Source: Cellvibrio sp. PSBB006
Lineage (GTDB): Bacteria; Pseudomonadota; Gammaproteobacteria; Pseudomonadales; Cellvibrionaceae
Direction of reading: 5' to 3'
NCBI RefSeq assembly: GCF_002162135.1
Contig: NZ_CP021382.1
Coordinates: 372,001-436,000 of the forward strand
DNA: 64,000 bases
The notes below the pieces were generated by a model, which was not told the origin of the DNA, made no database searches, and worked only from the letters and a program-made list of their open reading frames with translations. The translations under genes were made by a program, and so were the position numbers. How positions within the stretch are numbered: position 1 is the stretch's first letter; the number at the start of each line of letters is the position of its first letter. This document shows, piece by piece, positions 25,701-35,021 of the stretch.

Positions 25701-27620
25701 ATCAATATTCAGGAGCAGGATTTTACGGTGATTGGTATCGGTGATATGGCGGGCGACGTGTTTGGTAATGGCATGTTGTTATCGCCGCACATCCGTTTAA
25801 TTGCTGCGTTCAACCATCAGCATATCTTTATCGATCCACAACCGGATGCGAAGCGCAGCTTTCGCGAGCGAGAGCGATTATTTAAATTGCCGCGTTCCAG
25901 CTGGATGGATTATGACAAGAGTCATATCAGTAAAGGTGGCGGTGTTTTCCCGCGCGATTTGAAATCAATTGCAATCACACCCGAGATGAAAACAGCCTTG
26001 GCGATTGATCAAGAAAAGCTGACACCGGGTGAATTGATTCATACGCTGTTAAAGGCGCCCGTAGATTTGCTATGGAACGGCGGTATTGGCACTTACGTGA
26101 AATCCTCCGAGGAAAGTCATGCCGACGTGGGTGATAAGGCCAACGATAATGTGCGTGTTAACGGCAATGAATTGCGCTGCAAAGTATTTGGTGAAGGCGG
26201 CAACCTCGGTATGTCCCAGTTGGGGCGGGTAGAGTATTGCCTGAACGGTGGTGCCTGCAATACAGATTTTATTGATAACGCCGGCGGCGTGGATTGTTCG
26301 GATCACGAAGTCAATATCAAAATTTTACTGGATGATGTAGTTGCCAAAGGCGATCTCACGCAAAAACAACGCAACCAATTGCTGATGGATATGACGGAGA
26401 ACGTGGCGCAGTTGGTCTTGCACAATAATTATCGACAAACCCAGGCGATCAGCATTGCCCAGGCCGATGCCCTCAAACGCGGGGCCGAATATCGTCGCTT
26501 TATGAGCAGGCTCCAGGCCGCAGGCCGACTTGATCGTGCGCTGGAATTTTTGCCCGACGATGACAGCCTGATAGAACGGCAATCTCACGGCAAAGGATTA
26601 ACCCGGCCGGAGTTGGCGATTTTGATTTCTTATGCAAAAGCAACGCTGAAGGAGGATCTGGTGGAGACGGATATCGCCAGTGATCCTTATATTGCCGGTT
26701 TTATCGAAGGCGCTTTCCCACAGAAAATTGCCCGGGATTTTAAAGAGCCTTTGTATCGCCATCGCCTGCGGCGCGAAATTATTGCGACCCAGATTGCCAA
26801 CGATATTGTTAACAATATGGGCATCAGCTTTGCGCAGCGCTTGATGGAGTCCACTGGCGCTGGTGTGGGCGAGCTCGCCGCTGCCTACATTACCGCGCGC
26901 AATATTTTTCAGTTGGATAGTTATTGGCGGGAACTGGAACAGCTTGATTACCACATACCGGCAGCGCTGCAAATTGAGTTGATGATCAAGATGATGCGCC
27001 GGGTGCGGCGGGCAACGCGCTGGTTTTTGCGCAATCGACGCGGTCATCTCGATCCCGGCAAAGAAGTGGAAATTTTCACCCGCGGTATGCAGGACATTAC
27101 CAGCCATCTGCCGCAATTATTGCGCGGCCAACCGCTAGAGAATTGGCAAGCACGCTGCGCTTATTTGCAGGAGCAAGGCTTGCCGGAATCCTTGGCCAAA
27201 CGTGCGGCCATGCCGGGTTATTTATTCTCCGGACTCAGCGTAGTGGATGCGGCGCAAACGAGCGGCACCGATCTGCTCGCGGTAGCCGACTTATACGCAA
27301 CCCTGGGTGAATATCTGGAGTTGCCGTGGTTTGCTGAGCAATTATCGGAGGTCAAGGTAGAAAACTACTGGCAAGCCATGGCGCGCGAAAGTTTTATGGA
27401 TGATCTCGAAACGCAATTGCGCACACTCGCAACACAATTGATTCCGGAAATCACCGGTGATGATTCTATCGATGCGGTTGTTTCCACCTGGGGTGAACAA
27501 AACGATGCACAGGTTAAACGCTGGACCGCGATGATCAATGAATTGCAAGCAGGCAGTCACACTGATTTTGCGGTTTTCTCTGTGGCATTGCGCGAATTGC
27601 GTGACTTGATTAAACAATGA
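22773..27620 (+). CDS. gdhB: NAD-dependent glutamate dehydrogenase, large (180 kDa) type
   Basis: The protein has about 1615 residues and converts glutamate to 2-oxoglutarate and ammonia with NAD. Its size and order match the 180-kDa class (Pseudomonas GdhB, Streptomyces GDH). A long N-terminal region with ACT-like segments precedes the central catalytic part, where EGVHLRGGKVARGGLRWSDR and KNAVIVPNGAKGGFV hold the substrate-binding lysines. Later come IGIGDMAGDVFGNGML (dinucleotide-binding) and a C-terminal helical domain. Two GTG codons, 22767 and 22773, are in frame; 22773 has GGGAGG at proper spacing, while 22767 overlaps that site. Allosteric control by amino acids is known for relatives but cannot be seen here. 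Confidence 0.95.
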   Translation: MDRRLTSTQDSSTFFHELREYAAQQLSPSEEQALFAFAEQFFDRYPLEELAGRHLSDIFGAVFQYWRFLQQYDRKAPKIRAFNPNLEEDGWVCPYTVLVVLQRDMPFLVDSIRIELNRRNIAIHAIKSTVVAVARDAHHQLQKLAHRSLAEDDELDKEALIVLEISLRTEEHTLHDLVTSIDSVLAEVDVVVADYQPLVECALDAEENLNLARHAVVAAQVEESQAFLRWIVDNHFTFLGYAEYEFGEEDGVKLLRERVDKRLGVFGLKGGAPNVSDVHHFNNGMARFHLAPQVLTFSKSSVRSRVHRQAYSDYIVVKRFNAAGEICGEARFLGLYTSAVYTMSPRQIPLIGAKVAKVFERSELDPDSHDGKALQQILDNFPRDELFLSTSAELYELVTGVARINERYMVRLFMRKDLFGKFVTCLVYVPRDVFTTRLRLKIQALIGEALGTQECEFTTWFSESILARVHLVFKVDPNQPLNYDQQELQARIVAITRSWDDDLQDALLDAHGEEKTMEMLQQYREAFPSAYQETYDSRTAVHDIDSIAELRDVRDIAMSFYQPAGAEDHVLRFKIFHLNTTLELSDVIPILEHMGLRVITENPYEIRRRDGSSVWLHDFTLSHNLSEAVDVHAVRKSFQEAFEAIWHKRTDNDVFNRLILSGRLNWREVMLFRAYASYMRQTLFNFTESYIANTLVNQVAITRNLIALFKAKFDPRLNESRDSSERIDRLRSKILEELDGVANLNEDRILRRYLAMMDATLRTNYFQRDAQGAEKAYLSLKFSPRQVPDIPAPRPLYEIYVFSPRMEGVHLRGGKVARGGLRWSDRLPDYRTEVLGLVKAQQVKNAVIVPNGAKGGFVCKQMPVGASRDDIQQEGIACYKMFIRGLLDITDNLRGGEIVKPVNVLCFDQDDPYLVVAADKGTATFSDIANGISAEYNFWLGDAFASGGSQGYDHKAMGITARGAWISVQRHFKEKDINIQEQDFTVIGIGDMAGDVFGNGMLLSPHIRLIAAFNHQHIFIDPQPDAKRSFRERERLFKLPRSSWMDYDKSHISKGGGVFPRDLKSIAITPEMKTALAIDQEKLTPGELIHTLLKAPVDLLWNGGIGTYVKSSEESHADVGDKANDNVRVNGNELRCKVFGEGGNLGMSQLGRVEYCLNGGACNTDFIDNAGGVDCSDHEVNIKILLDDVVAKGDLTQKQRNQLLMDMTENVAQLVLHNNYRQTQAISIAQADALKRGAEYRRFMSRLQAAGRLDRALEFLPDDDSLIERQSHGKGLTRPELAILISYAKATLKEDLVETDIASDPYIAGFIEGAFPQKIARDFKEPLYRHRLRREIIATQIANDIVNNMGISFAQRLMESTGAGVGELAAAYITARNIFQLDSYWRELEQLDYHIPAALQIELMIKMMRRVRRATRWFLRNRRGHLDPGKEVEIFTRGMQDITSHLPQLLRGQPLENWQARCAYLQEQGLPESLAKRAAMPGYLFSGLSVVDAAQTSGTDLLAVADLYATLGEYLELPWFAEQLSEVKVENYWQAMARESFMDDLETQLRTLATQLIPEITGDDSIDAVVSTWGEQNDAQVKRWTAMINELQAGSHTDFAVFSVALRELRDLIKQ

Positions 27621-27684
27621 TTAGGTCGCAAAACGAACCCATGAGGGGTTCGAAACTAAAACCCTGGCGCCACTCGCATTATGC

Positions 27685-29409
27685 CTACGGCGTTGCGTCC
27701 TGATTCACTTGCAACGTGAAGTCACCCAGTTGTAGATGCTTCCAGCGCGGCGTTACGGTTTTGATGGTTTGTTGCTGCAAGGTATCAATCAGTTTTTTCG
27801 CATCATACTTTTGCTTGTCGAGTCGGCTAAGGGTGAGTTTTTCCCACACATCTCCCTGCTGGGTGAACAGTGAAACATTCGGGAAATGTTCTGTGATATC
27901 CACCAACACATAATCGTTGCTGCCGTCTTCATCCAGATCAACTGGCATCAAGTAGTAATCTTTTATATTGCGTAAACGCCAGGGGTTGCTGATCAGGTCG
28001 GCGTAGATGGCATCGGCCAGTGCGGTTGGGATGGTGTGTTCGGGAAGAACGCGAATGGCTTTGAAAAGCTGGTCTCTATCAATCGGATTTGTTTTGTTCG
28101 TGTGGTCGCGATAGAGGCTGTCGATGGCAATCGCAACGGCCGGGTGACTCTCGTTAAAATCCTGCTTAAGTTTTTGTAGGGCTTCATAGCCGGGTTTCAT
28201 CAAATCGCGGCGAAAATAATGAATGTCAAAATCCTCGGGCTTCACTTTGCCTGACTCCAGTTGCGCCAGCTGGCTGTTGACAGATATCTTGCGAAAATCC
28301 ACCAGCGGTGAATTGATCAGTATCATGGTGCACAACAATAAAATTCCCATCCGCACATTGACCCAACTTAGCCTGTGCAACCACGCATCGCGTTGCTTGA
28401 TAATGCCCCAGAGATAACCCACGGAAAACAGCGCGAGAAAGCCCCAGACCAGAAAGCCCCAGCAGCGATCTACCGTCCATCCATATTGTTGTACTCGTAA
28501 GCTCAAACCATAAAAAGCAATGGCGCTGTAGATGGGTAACAGGGCAATGCCGAGATAAATAAAACGGTGGATAAACAGCGGGTAAGGTTGGGTGTCGGGA
28601 TCGTCTTGGTAGACGGCGTTGAGGAAAAATAACATCAATGCCTGCATACACAAAATCAATGCGCTGCCGCTGTTTGTTTCCCATAAAGGGTCGAGGCCGG
28701 TGAAGGGTAAGGTGACTAGAAACAGGATGGAAACCAGGGTCAGAATCACCAACAAAAATTTCATCAGGGCTTGCTGGATGCGCGTGATGGTGTCGATAAC
28801 CTTGTATTGGCTGCGAAAGATAAGTACCCCGAAGCCATGGGCCAGTGACAGTGCCGGATAATAAAACCAGGGTTCTTTAAACAGGTCATCAAAGAAGTCA
28901 ATCTTGATCACCTTGAACAATTCTGCCCACAGATTAAGAATGCCCCAGACGCACAGCATAAATAACAGCGCAAGACCGAGTGTTAAAAAGTTTCGCCAGG
29001 AAAAACGAAATAGATCTGCGTAGTTGAAAGGGTTTCCGGTGGCACGTTGCTGGGCATACATCAACAATTTGAAGCTGGCGATGCCCAGCGTGGAAACAAA
29101 AGCGACCAAGGAACCGGTGAAGCGTAGATGCTCAAGAGGAATCACCTGACTGCCGACATAATATCCTGTGAGGCCGCAGAGCAGGGTGAAGGGCAAGATC
29201 CAACGAATAATCGTTCGCCAGTTGTCCGACTCTAACGACAACAGCAACATCCAGGGGCCGATGATGACCATGCTGTACAGGCAAAACAGCCATTGCGGTT
29301 CTTGATGCGGCCAGAATCTAAATTCGATGGACTGGTGCAGGATAAGCAGCAAAAAGCCTTGAATCAGAGCGATGGCGAGTAATAGTTTTCGCGGCAGGGC
29401 AGCGTCCAT
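27685..29409 (-). CDS. DUF4153 membrane protein
   Basis: The 574-residue protein has about ten or eleven membrane helices across residues 1-370, then a C-terminal soluble region of about 200 residues. The DUF4153 pattern is visible in FSWRNFLTLGLALLFMLCVW, FFDDLFKEPWFYYPALSLAH and VWGFLALFSVGYLWGII. The soluble part (ESGKVKPEDFDIHYFRRDLM) is typical of the longer members. The function is unknown. The gene converges with gdhB, 64 bp apart, and no terminator is obvious in the gap. Confidence 0.8.
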   Translation of the reverse strand: MDAALPRKLLLAIALIQGFLLLILHQSIEFRFWPHQEPQWLFCLYSMVIIGPWMLLLSLESDNWRTIIRWILPFTLLCGLTGYYVGSQVIPLEHLRFTGSLVAFVSTLGIASFKLLMYAQQRATGNPFNYADLFRFSWRNFLTLGLALLFMLCVWGILNLWAELFKVIKIDFFDDLFKEPWFYYPALSLAHGFGVLIFRSQYKVIDTITRIQQALMKFLLVILTLVSILFLVTLPFTGLDPLWETNSGSALILCMQALMLFFLNAVYQDDPDTQPYPLFIHRFIYLGIALLPIYSAIAFYGLSLRVQQYGWTVDRCWGFLVWGFLALFSVGYLWGIIKQRDAWLHRLSWVNVRMGILLLCTMILINSPLVDFRKISVNSQLAQLESGKVKPEDFDIHYFRRDLMKPGYEALQKLKQDFNESHPAVAIAIDSLYRDHTNKTNPIDRDQLFKAIRVLPEHTIPTALADAIYADLISNPWRLRNIKDYYLMPVDLDEDGSNDYVLVDITEHFPNVSLFTQQGDVWEKLTLSRLDKQKYDAKKLIDTLQQQTIKTVTPRWKHLQLGDFTLQVNQDATP

Positions 29410-29505
29410 AATATGATGTGTTTCCTGTTGTTCGTCGGGTTCGCCTTATCCTAGGGGATGAACCTGTGTTTTGGTAGTGAGCACTTTTTATTTTTGTAGC
29501 GAGGA

Positions 29506-29733
29506 ATGTCTTTGCGCGATCTCATCGTCAACCTCATGATTTCCCCTGATGAATATCAACGGCTATATCAGGGAGCAGTGCGGGATGTTCTGGCCACCAG
29601 CGTGGATGGCCGACGGGTTCGTTTCCCGGCGATGATTCTGCGACCTTACGTGACGCATCTGGGGATTCGCGGACGTTTTCGCATCCTGTTTGATGAAAAC
29701 CACCGCTTCCAGGGCATTGAAAAAATCGACTAG
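29506..29733 (+). CDS. DUF2835 family protein
   Basis: The 75-residue protein matches the short DUF2835 family: the N-terminal LMISPDEYQRLYQGAVRDVL, then TSVDGRRVRFPAMILRPYVT and a C-terminal GRFRILFDENHRFQGIEKID. It resembles a small PilZ-like or OB-like beta fold, but no function is known. It lies 55 bp upstream of pyrD on the same strand and may share its transcript. Confidence 0.85.
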   Translation: MSLRDLIVNLMISPDEYQRLYQGAVRDVLATSVDGRRVRFPAMILRPYVTHLGIRGRFRILFDENHRFQGIEKID

Positions 29734-29788
29734 GGCGGGTGAATCCAGTATCCTTGCGCGCAGTTTTCAGCCCTTCCAATAGCCTGTA

Positions 29789-30820
29789 ATGACGCCTATG
29801 TACTCAACGCTCAGAAACCTCCTGTTCCGCCTCGACCCCGAAGTTTCCCATGAATTCAGCCTCGATATGCTGGGTGCCGCCGAACGCCTGAAGTTGCTGG
29901 AGTTGTTTATCTCTGCACCGGCTTATAACCCGGTTGAGGTGATGGGGTTGCGCTTTCCTAATCCCGTGGGTTTGGCTGCAGGGCTCGACAAAAATGGCGA
30001 TTATTTCAATGCCTTGGGTGCTCTGGGATTCGGTTTTGTTGAGATTGGCACCGTGACACCCCGCCCGCAACCGGGTAATCCCCAGCCGCGCCTGTTCCGC
30101 ATTCCTGAGCGGGAAGCGATCATCAACCGTATGGGTTTCAACAACAAAGGCGTGGATCATCTGGTTGACCAGGTACGCAAGCGCCGCTATCAGGGCATTC
30201 TGGGGATTAATATCGGCAAGAACGCCACCACCCCGGTGGAAAATGCAGCGGATGATTACCTGATCGGTATGCGCAAAGTCTATGCCCATGCGGATTACAT
30301 CACGGTCAACGTATCTTCTCCCAATACGCCCGGTTTACGGGATCTGCAATTCGGTGACAGCCTCAATCGCTTGCTGGAGACCCTGAAAAAAGAACAGTTA
30401 ACCCTGCAAGAAGCACATCAACGCTATGTGCCGGTCGCGGTGAAGATCGCGCCGGATATGGATGATATCGCCATTGCCCAGGTAGCAACTGCCTTGGCCG
30501 AGCAGGGCATGGACGGGGTGATTGCTACAAACACGACCATTGGACGTGAAGGCGTGGAAGGCTGCGTTAACAGTGAAGAAGCCGGTGGCCTGAGTGGCTT
30601 GCCGGTGCGCGACAAGAGCACACGTGTGATTGCTGGCCTGCACAGCCACCTGGGGGGCAAGCTGCCGATTATCGGCGTTGGGGGCATCTTTGATGGTCCC
30701 AGCGCGGTAGAGAAGATCAAGGCAGGCGCCAGTCTGGTGCAGATATACAGCGGGTTTATTTATCGTGGTCCGGCGGTGGTTACCGAGGCTGCCAGCGCTA
30801 TTGCGCAGATGGAAAAATGA
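29789..30820 (+). CDS. pyrD: Dihydroorotate dehydrogenase (quinone), class 2
   Basis: The 343-residue flavoenzyme oxidises dihydroorotate to orotate with quinone in pyrimidine synthesis, attached to the inner face of the membrane. The N-terminal helices ([20 protein letters not shown]) give membrane attachment. Seen motifs are [48 protein letters not shown] and [15 protein letters not shown], where the class 2 catalytic Ser is found. The phosphate site [13 protein letters not shown] and [10 protein letters not shown] end the barrel. An internal ATG at 29798 is a possible alternative start. Confidence 0.97.
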   Translation: MTPMYSTLRNLLFRLDPEVSHEFSLDMLGAAERLKLLELFISAPAYNPVEVMGLRFPNPVGLAAGLDKNGDYFNALGALGFGFVEIGTVTPRPQPGNPQPRLFRIPEREAIINRMGFNNKGVDHLVDQVRKRRYQGILGINIGKNATTPVENAADDYLIGMRKVYAHADYITVNVSSPNTPGLRDLQFGDSLNRLLETLKKEQLTLQEAHQRYVPVAVKIAPDMDDIAIAQVATALAEQGMDGVIATNTTIGREGVEGCVNSEEAGGLSGLPVRDKSTRVIAGLHSHLGGKLPIIGVGGIFDGPSAVEKIKAGASLVQIYSGFIYRGPAVVTEAASAIAQMEK

Positions 30821-30885
30821 GGGAATTTTATGATCGGCAATCCGGTATTTTTATTAATCGGATTACCCTGGGCTGAAAAAAAGAA

Positions 30886-30902
30886 GCCCGCGAGTAGCGG
30901 GC
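30886..30902 (-). terminator. Rho-independent terminator downstream of rmf
   Basis: Read on the minus strand, the stem GCCCGC / GCGGGC with a five-base loop is followed by TTCTTTTTTTC, a good T-rich tail. It lies 77 bp past the rmf stop and may also help end pyrD transcription from the other side. Confidence 0.65.
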
Positions 30903-30978
30903 GTTTGGTCATGACCGAAGTCATGGCAGGATTGCCCGAATAGCCGTCGGGCGCGGTTGGGATTGTGTCAGTATCTGA

Positions 30979-31203
30979 TCAAGTACTCATAGGAAGTTGT
31001 TGGATATTGCTCAGCTTTTGCACCTGAGCCATGCGATTTAAACCGTCCCATTGGTCAATGCGCGATTCGCGCCATCCATTTAACCATTGCTGTCGAGCGG
31101 TACCGCTGTCGTGTGGACACAAACTCCTTGAACGACCTTCAATACCAGCTTTATACCCTTTACTGAATGCGCGTTCTGTTTGGTCACGTTTTTGACGTTT
31201 CAT
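30979..31203 (-). CDS. rmf: Ribosome modulation factor
   Basis: The 74-residue basic protein begins MKRQKRDQTERAFSKGYKAG and continues with GRSRSLCPHDSGTARQQWLN and GWRESR, the conserved features of RMF. RMF binds 70S ribosomes in stationary phase and forms inactive 100S dimers together with hibernation factors. The last 15-20 residues extend beyond the E. coli protein. It is divergent from rlmKL with a 419-bp intergenic region. In relatives it is controlled by ppGpp; no specific site is provable here. Confidence 0.95.
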   Translation of the reverse strand: MKRQKRDQTERAFSKGYKAGIEGRSRSLCPHDSGTARQQWLNGWRESRIDQWDGLNRMAQVQKLSNIQQLPMST

Positions 31204-31622
31204 CAGTTATAGCACCTCTATGTAACGGTTGTTGCGGTGGTTAGTTTTTGTTTCGCTTTTTGATGCTTCTTACCTTGTATTGCAGATGTTGGAAGTGTCC
31301 ATCCGTTTTTCAACTCTCCATGGCTAGAATGTTGAATGCACGTTTGGAACGAGGAGTTACAATCACCGTGACGTAATACGTCATATACCCATGCCGTGGC
31401 GCCGATGACTGTACTCGGTTGACATCATCCGATTGTCATAAGTTCACGGCGGAAGATCAGTACAACAAAAAAACGCAGTACTTTGAACGATTTTATTTTT
31501 ATAGCCAGCGCGCTCTATAGTACTTAAAACTCTAGCAAATCGATTTGACAAATCGTAAACCCGCATGAGTACTGGGCTGCGCGCTGATGGCGCATATTTC
31601 CGCGCGACACAAAGGATAACGC
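31204..31622. other. Divergent regulatory region between rmf and rlmKL
   Basis: No gene is seen in this 419-bp stretch. It holds a perfect 15-bp palindrome (31369-31383). Two TTGACA boxes (31418-31423 and 31543-31548) could be -35 elements toward rlmKL, but neither has a good -10 box at 16-18 bp. ACAAAGGATAAC just before 31623 holds the rlmKL ribosome site. Confidence 0.5.
31369..31383. promoter_or_regulatory. Perfect 15-bp palindrome, candidate operator
   Basis: TGACGTA A TACGTCA is exactly self-complementary around a central A. It lies 166 bp upstream of the rmf start and 240 bp upstream of the rlmKL start. It has the form of a dimeric regulator site; I cannot name the regulator. Confidence 0.4.
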
Positions 31623-33878
31623 ATGATCGAACATCAATTTTTTGCTACGTGCCCGAAAGGCATTGAAAATCTCCTGTATAACGAACTGGCCGACCTGGGC
31701 GCGACCGAGTTGCGCGAAACTATCGCCGGCGTTTATTTTCATGCGTCACAGGAAACTGCTTATCGCATTTGTTTGTGGAGTCGTCTGGCCAATAAAATTT
31801 TGTTGCCCTTGGCCAACTTTACTGTGAACAGTCAGGACGAGTTGTATCAGGGCGTGCGCGATTTGCCCTGGCAAGACCATCTAAATCCGGGCGGTTCGTT
31901 GTTAGTGGATTTTACCGGCACCAATGACGCCATTCGCAATACACAATTCGGTGCGGTAAAAGTGAAAGATGCCATCGTCGATTGTTTACGTGATTTCAGT
32001 GGCGAGCGTCCATCGGTGGCAAAACGTGATCCGGATTTACGCGTGAATGCGCGGCTTGCTAAAGATAAATTGGTGATCAGTATTGATTTGTCCGGTGAAA
32101 GTTTGCATCGACGCGGTTATCGCATCAAGCAGGGCAATGCACCGTTAAAAGAAAATCTTGCCGCCGGTATTTTATTACGCGCCGGTTGGCCTGCGGTGGC
32201 GGCGGAGGGCGGGGCACTGCTCGATCCGATGTGCGGTTCGGGAACTTTGTTAATTGAGGCGGCGATGATGGCTGCTGATATTGCACCGGGATTGGGACGG
32301 GCCAGCTTTGGTTTTGAACGCTGGTTGAATCACCGTAATGATATCTGGCTGTCGTTGCGTGAAGAAGCCTTTGATCGCCGACGTGATGGCCTGGCAAAAA
32401 ATTTACCGGAAATCCGCGGCTACGATGCTGATCTTAAAGTCATTCGCGCCGCCGAAGAAAATATTGTCAGTGCAGAGCTGGATCATTGGTTACGTGTCAG
32501 CCGCAAGGAATTGGCGGAGTTTAAAAAGCCGACCCATGCGCCCATGGATTATGGTCTGGTCATTTGTAATCCACCTTACGGTGAACGCTTGGGGGAAATT
32601 GAATCCTTGAAACTTCTGTACGCCCACATGGGTGAGCGGTTGCGCAATGAATTTCAAGGGTGGCGTGCCGCCATCTTTACCGGTAATCCCGATTTGGGTA
32701 AGCAAATGGGATTGCGCGCTGAGAAAAAATACAAGCTCTTTAACGGAACCATCGCCAGCGAGGTTTTATTATTTAACATTGACCGTGACGCCTTTGTTCA
32801 AAGCCGTGTAGAGCAGGACGGGCGCTTCAGCAAGGATGATCGCGAGCGGCAAATCGCCGAGGAAAAGGTCAAAGTCGAAGATAAAGCGGCGCAAGCAGCG
32901 GCCCTGACTAACGGCGCGCAGATGCTGGCCAATCGCCTGCAAAAAAACCTGAAACAACTGGATAAATGGGCGCGAAAAAACAATATCAGCTGTTATCGCC
33001 TGTACGATGCCGATATGCCGGAATACGCAGCAGCCATTGATATTTATCGCGGCATTCCGCAGGACGGGCGCAACGAACAGACCTACGTGCACGTACAGGA
33101 GTACGCGGCGCCGAAATCTGTTGACGAAGACCGGGCGGCTCAACGCTTTGCGGAGATTGAAATGGCCGTGCCCTTTGCGCTGGATGTGCCGATAAAAAAT
33201 ATCAGCTACAAACAGCGACGCCGCAACAAGGGCAGCGCGCAGTATGAAAAGCTCAGTGATCGTCCTACGGGCGATCTGGTCACTGTTGTTGAGGGCCAAT
33301 CGCGTTTGCATATTAATTTGTGGCAGTATCTGGATTCCGGGTTATTTCTGGACCATCGCCCGGTGCGCGATCGTATTGCGCAGATAGTAAAAGACAAACG
33401 TTTTCTTAATTTATTTTGCTACACCGCAACCGCCAGCGTGCGTGCTGCTATGGCGGGCGCGCGATTTACGGTGAGTGTGGATATGTCCAATACCTATCTG
33501 AATTGGGCGCGTAAAAATTTCGCACTGAATGGTTTAAGCGAGTCGCGCAATCGGCTGGAGCAGGCAGATTGTCTAAAGTGGCTGGAAGAAAATACCCAGC
33601 AGTTTGATGTGATCCTGCTAGATCCGCCAAGTTTTTCCAATTCCAAACGCATGGAAGATGTGCTGGATATCCAGGCGGACCATGTCACCATGATCCATCA
33701 TGCTATGCGTGCCTTGGCAGAAGACGGGACGCTAATGTTTTCGAATAATTTGCGCAGTTTCAAATTGGATTATGACGCGCTAAAGGATTACACCATCCAG
33801 GATATCAGCGCCCAGACGATTGATCAGGATTTTCAGCGCAATGCGAAGATCCATCAATGTTGGTTAATTAAACACTGA
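31623..33878 (+). CDS. rlmKL: Bifunctional 23S rRNA methyltransferase RlmKL (m2G2445 and m7G2069)
   Basis: The 751-residue protein joins two methyltransferases. The N-terminal half has a THUMP domain (about 45-160) and an RlmL-type N2-guanine methyltransferase, with LLDPMCGSGTLLIEAAMMAA and the catalytic ICNPPYGERLGE. The C-terminal half is RlmK-type (m7G2069), with FLNLFCYTATASVRAAMAGA and VILLDPPSFSNSKRME. The full length matches gammaproteobacterial fused RlmKL. It modifies G2445 and G2069 of 23S rRNA during 50S assembly. Confidence 0.97.
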   Translation: MIEHQFFATCPKGIENLLYNELADLGATELRETIAGVYFHASQETAYRICLWSRLANKILLPLANFTVNSQDELYQGVRDLPWQDHLNPGGSLLVDFTGTNDAIRNTQFGAVKVKDAIVDCLRDFSGERPSVAKRDPDLRVNARLAKDKLVISIDLSGESLHRRGYRIKQGNAPLKENLAAGILLRAGWPAVAAEGGALLDPMCGSGTLLIEAAMMAADIAPGLGRASFGFERWLNHRNDIWLSLREEAFDRRRDGLAKNLPEIRGYDADLKVIRAAEENIVSAELDHWLRVSRKELAEFKKPTHAPMDYGLVICNPPYGERLGEIESLKLLYAHMGERLRNEFQGWRAAIFTGNPDLGKQMGLRAEKKYKLFNGTIASEVLLFNIDRDAFVQSRVEQDGRFSKDDRERQIAEEKVKVEDKAAQAAALTNGAQMLANRLQKNLKQLDKWARKNNISCYRLYDADMPEYAAAIDIYRGIPQDGRNEQTYVHVQEYAAPKSVDEDRAAQRFAEIEMAVPFALDVPIKNISYKQRRRNKGSAQYEKLSDRPTGDLVTVVEGQSRLHINLWQYLDSGLFLDHRPVRDRIAQIVKDKRFLNLFCYTATASVRAAMAGARFTVSVDMSNTYLNWARKNFALNGLSESRNRLEQADCLKWLEENTQQFDVILLDPPSFSNSKRMEDVLDIQADHVTMIHHAMRALAEDGTLMFSNNLRSFKLDYDALKDYTIQDISAQTIDQDFQRNAKIHQCWLIKH

Positions 33879-33942
33879 TTCTCGTTCCTTAGCTTGGCAG
33901 AATATCGCCGGTTCGGAAGCGCGAACAACAGGCAATAATGTC

Positions 33943-34826
33943 ATGAAAAGAATTACGCAGGATTTTTTAGCACAGGTGATAAGAAAAACGATACAGTATT
34001 TTCTATTCGGTATGGCGTTGCTGGCTGGGCAATCCTCGGCACAGTCATTCTGTTTTGCCTCTGCCAGCAGCTATTACGAGCAGGTTTACTGTGAACTACA
34101 GGCCAGAGGCGAGGCAAAAACCCTGCCGCCGTTTTATCAATTCAAACGTAACGATGCGACCACCCAGGCACTTTTATTAAAGCGCCCGGCAGGGCGTATT
34201 GGCATCGAGTTACCCATGCCAAAATCTACGGCCAAAAAAATTACACCAAAATCGACGCCGCAGCCGGAGCGAAAACTGCCAGCACTTGTTGAGCAGAAAC
34301 CACAACCACAAACAACAACTTCACCACCCATATCCCGAAAACCCTCGCATCATCTACTTGCGAGCTTAATGGCGAAACAATGCACTGCGGCAATCAACAA
34401 TTTACTTTGATAGGCAATCGCCGTAACCAACGTTTGGCACAAGGCGTATTGGATGCCGAGAATAAAATGGCGCTACCTGTTTATAGCGGCAGCGCCTCAG
34501 ATCAAACTGCCATAGATGCCTATTTAGCGCGAGCTTATCGCCAGTACATTGAAAAGATGCACGAGATAGGTTTGGGTGGTGTCACCATGACGTATGGAAA
34601 GTTCTATTTTTTGTTTTTTGATTTGCAGGAAAAAGGGCTGGATTTCAGTCAGCGTTTTGAAACCATGTATGGTTTTTTAAAGAAAGACAAAGCCACCATG
34701 GGCGTCAGTGAAACCCTGACGCCGGATAGCCAGCTTGAAACCAAAGATTGTGATCCGCTGGCTGAGCATATGTGGGTATGCAGCCGGTCAGGGCGGAATT
34801 ATTTATACCTGGCAGAGTCGGAATAG
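33943..34826 (+). pseudogene. Exported protein gene interrupted by a -1 frameshift
   Basis: The first part (33943-34410, 155 residues) has a signal peptide (about 12-34, FLFGMALLAGQSSAQS), a Cys-containing region CFASASSYYEQVYCELQARG and a Pro/Lys-rich linker, then ends in an unrelated tail. The second part lies in the frame one base back. It is open from 34293, reads TCELNGETMHCGNQQFTLIG and continues to a stop at 34824-34826. The join CELNGE...CGN repeats the Cys spacing style of the first part, so I read one ancestral gene with a net one-base deletion between 34293 and 34410, perhaps in the CGAAAACCC run near 34334. I do not recognise the family. A sequencing error is possible, and so is a programmed shift. 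Confidence 0.6.
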
Positions 34827-35021
34827 GGCGCCATTTCTGGTCGTGGGAAATGTAAATTTTGTTAAAGATTTGGCTGGACAAGCGCGAGGTTCATACGGGG
34901 TTAAGGCTGGCTGCGCGATCCTTACACCGTTTTACAAATTGAGCTGATCGTTTCCACTATAGTGGCGATGAAACTATTTATTGTTTTCCATCGTATTTCT
35001 TCTGTAACAAAAGGACACTTT

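Noticed and set aside
34330..34345. Programmed -1 frameshift signal at CGAAAACCC
   Set aside because: The run does not form a canonical slippery heptamer and no strong downstream hairpin is evident, so mutation or sequencing error is more likely. Kept only as an alternative.
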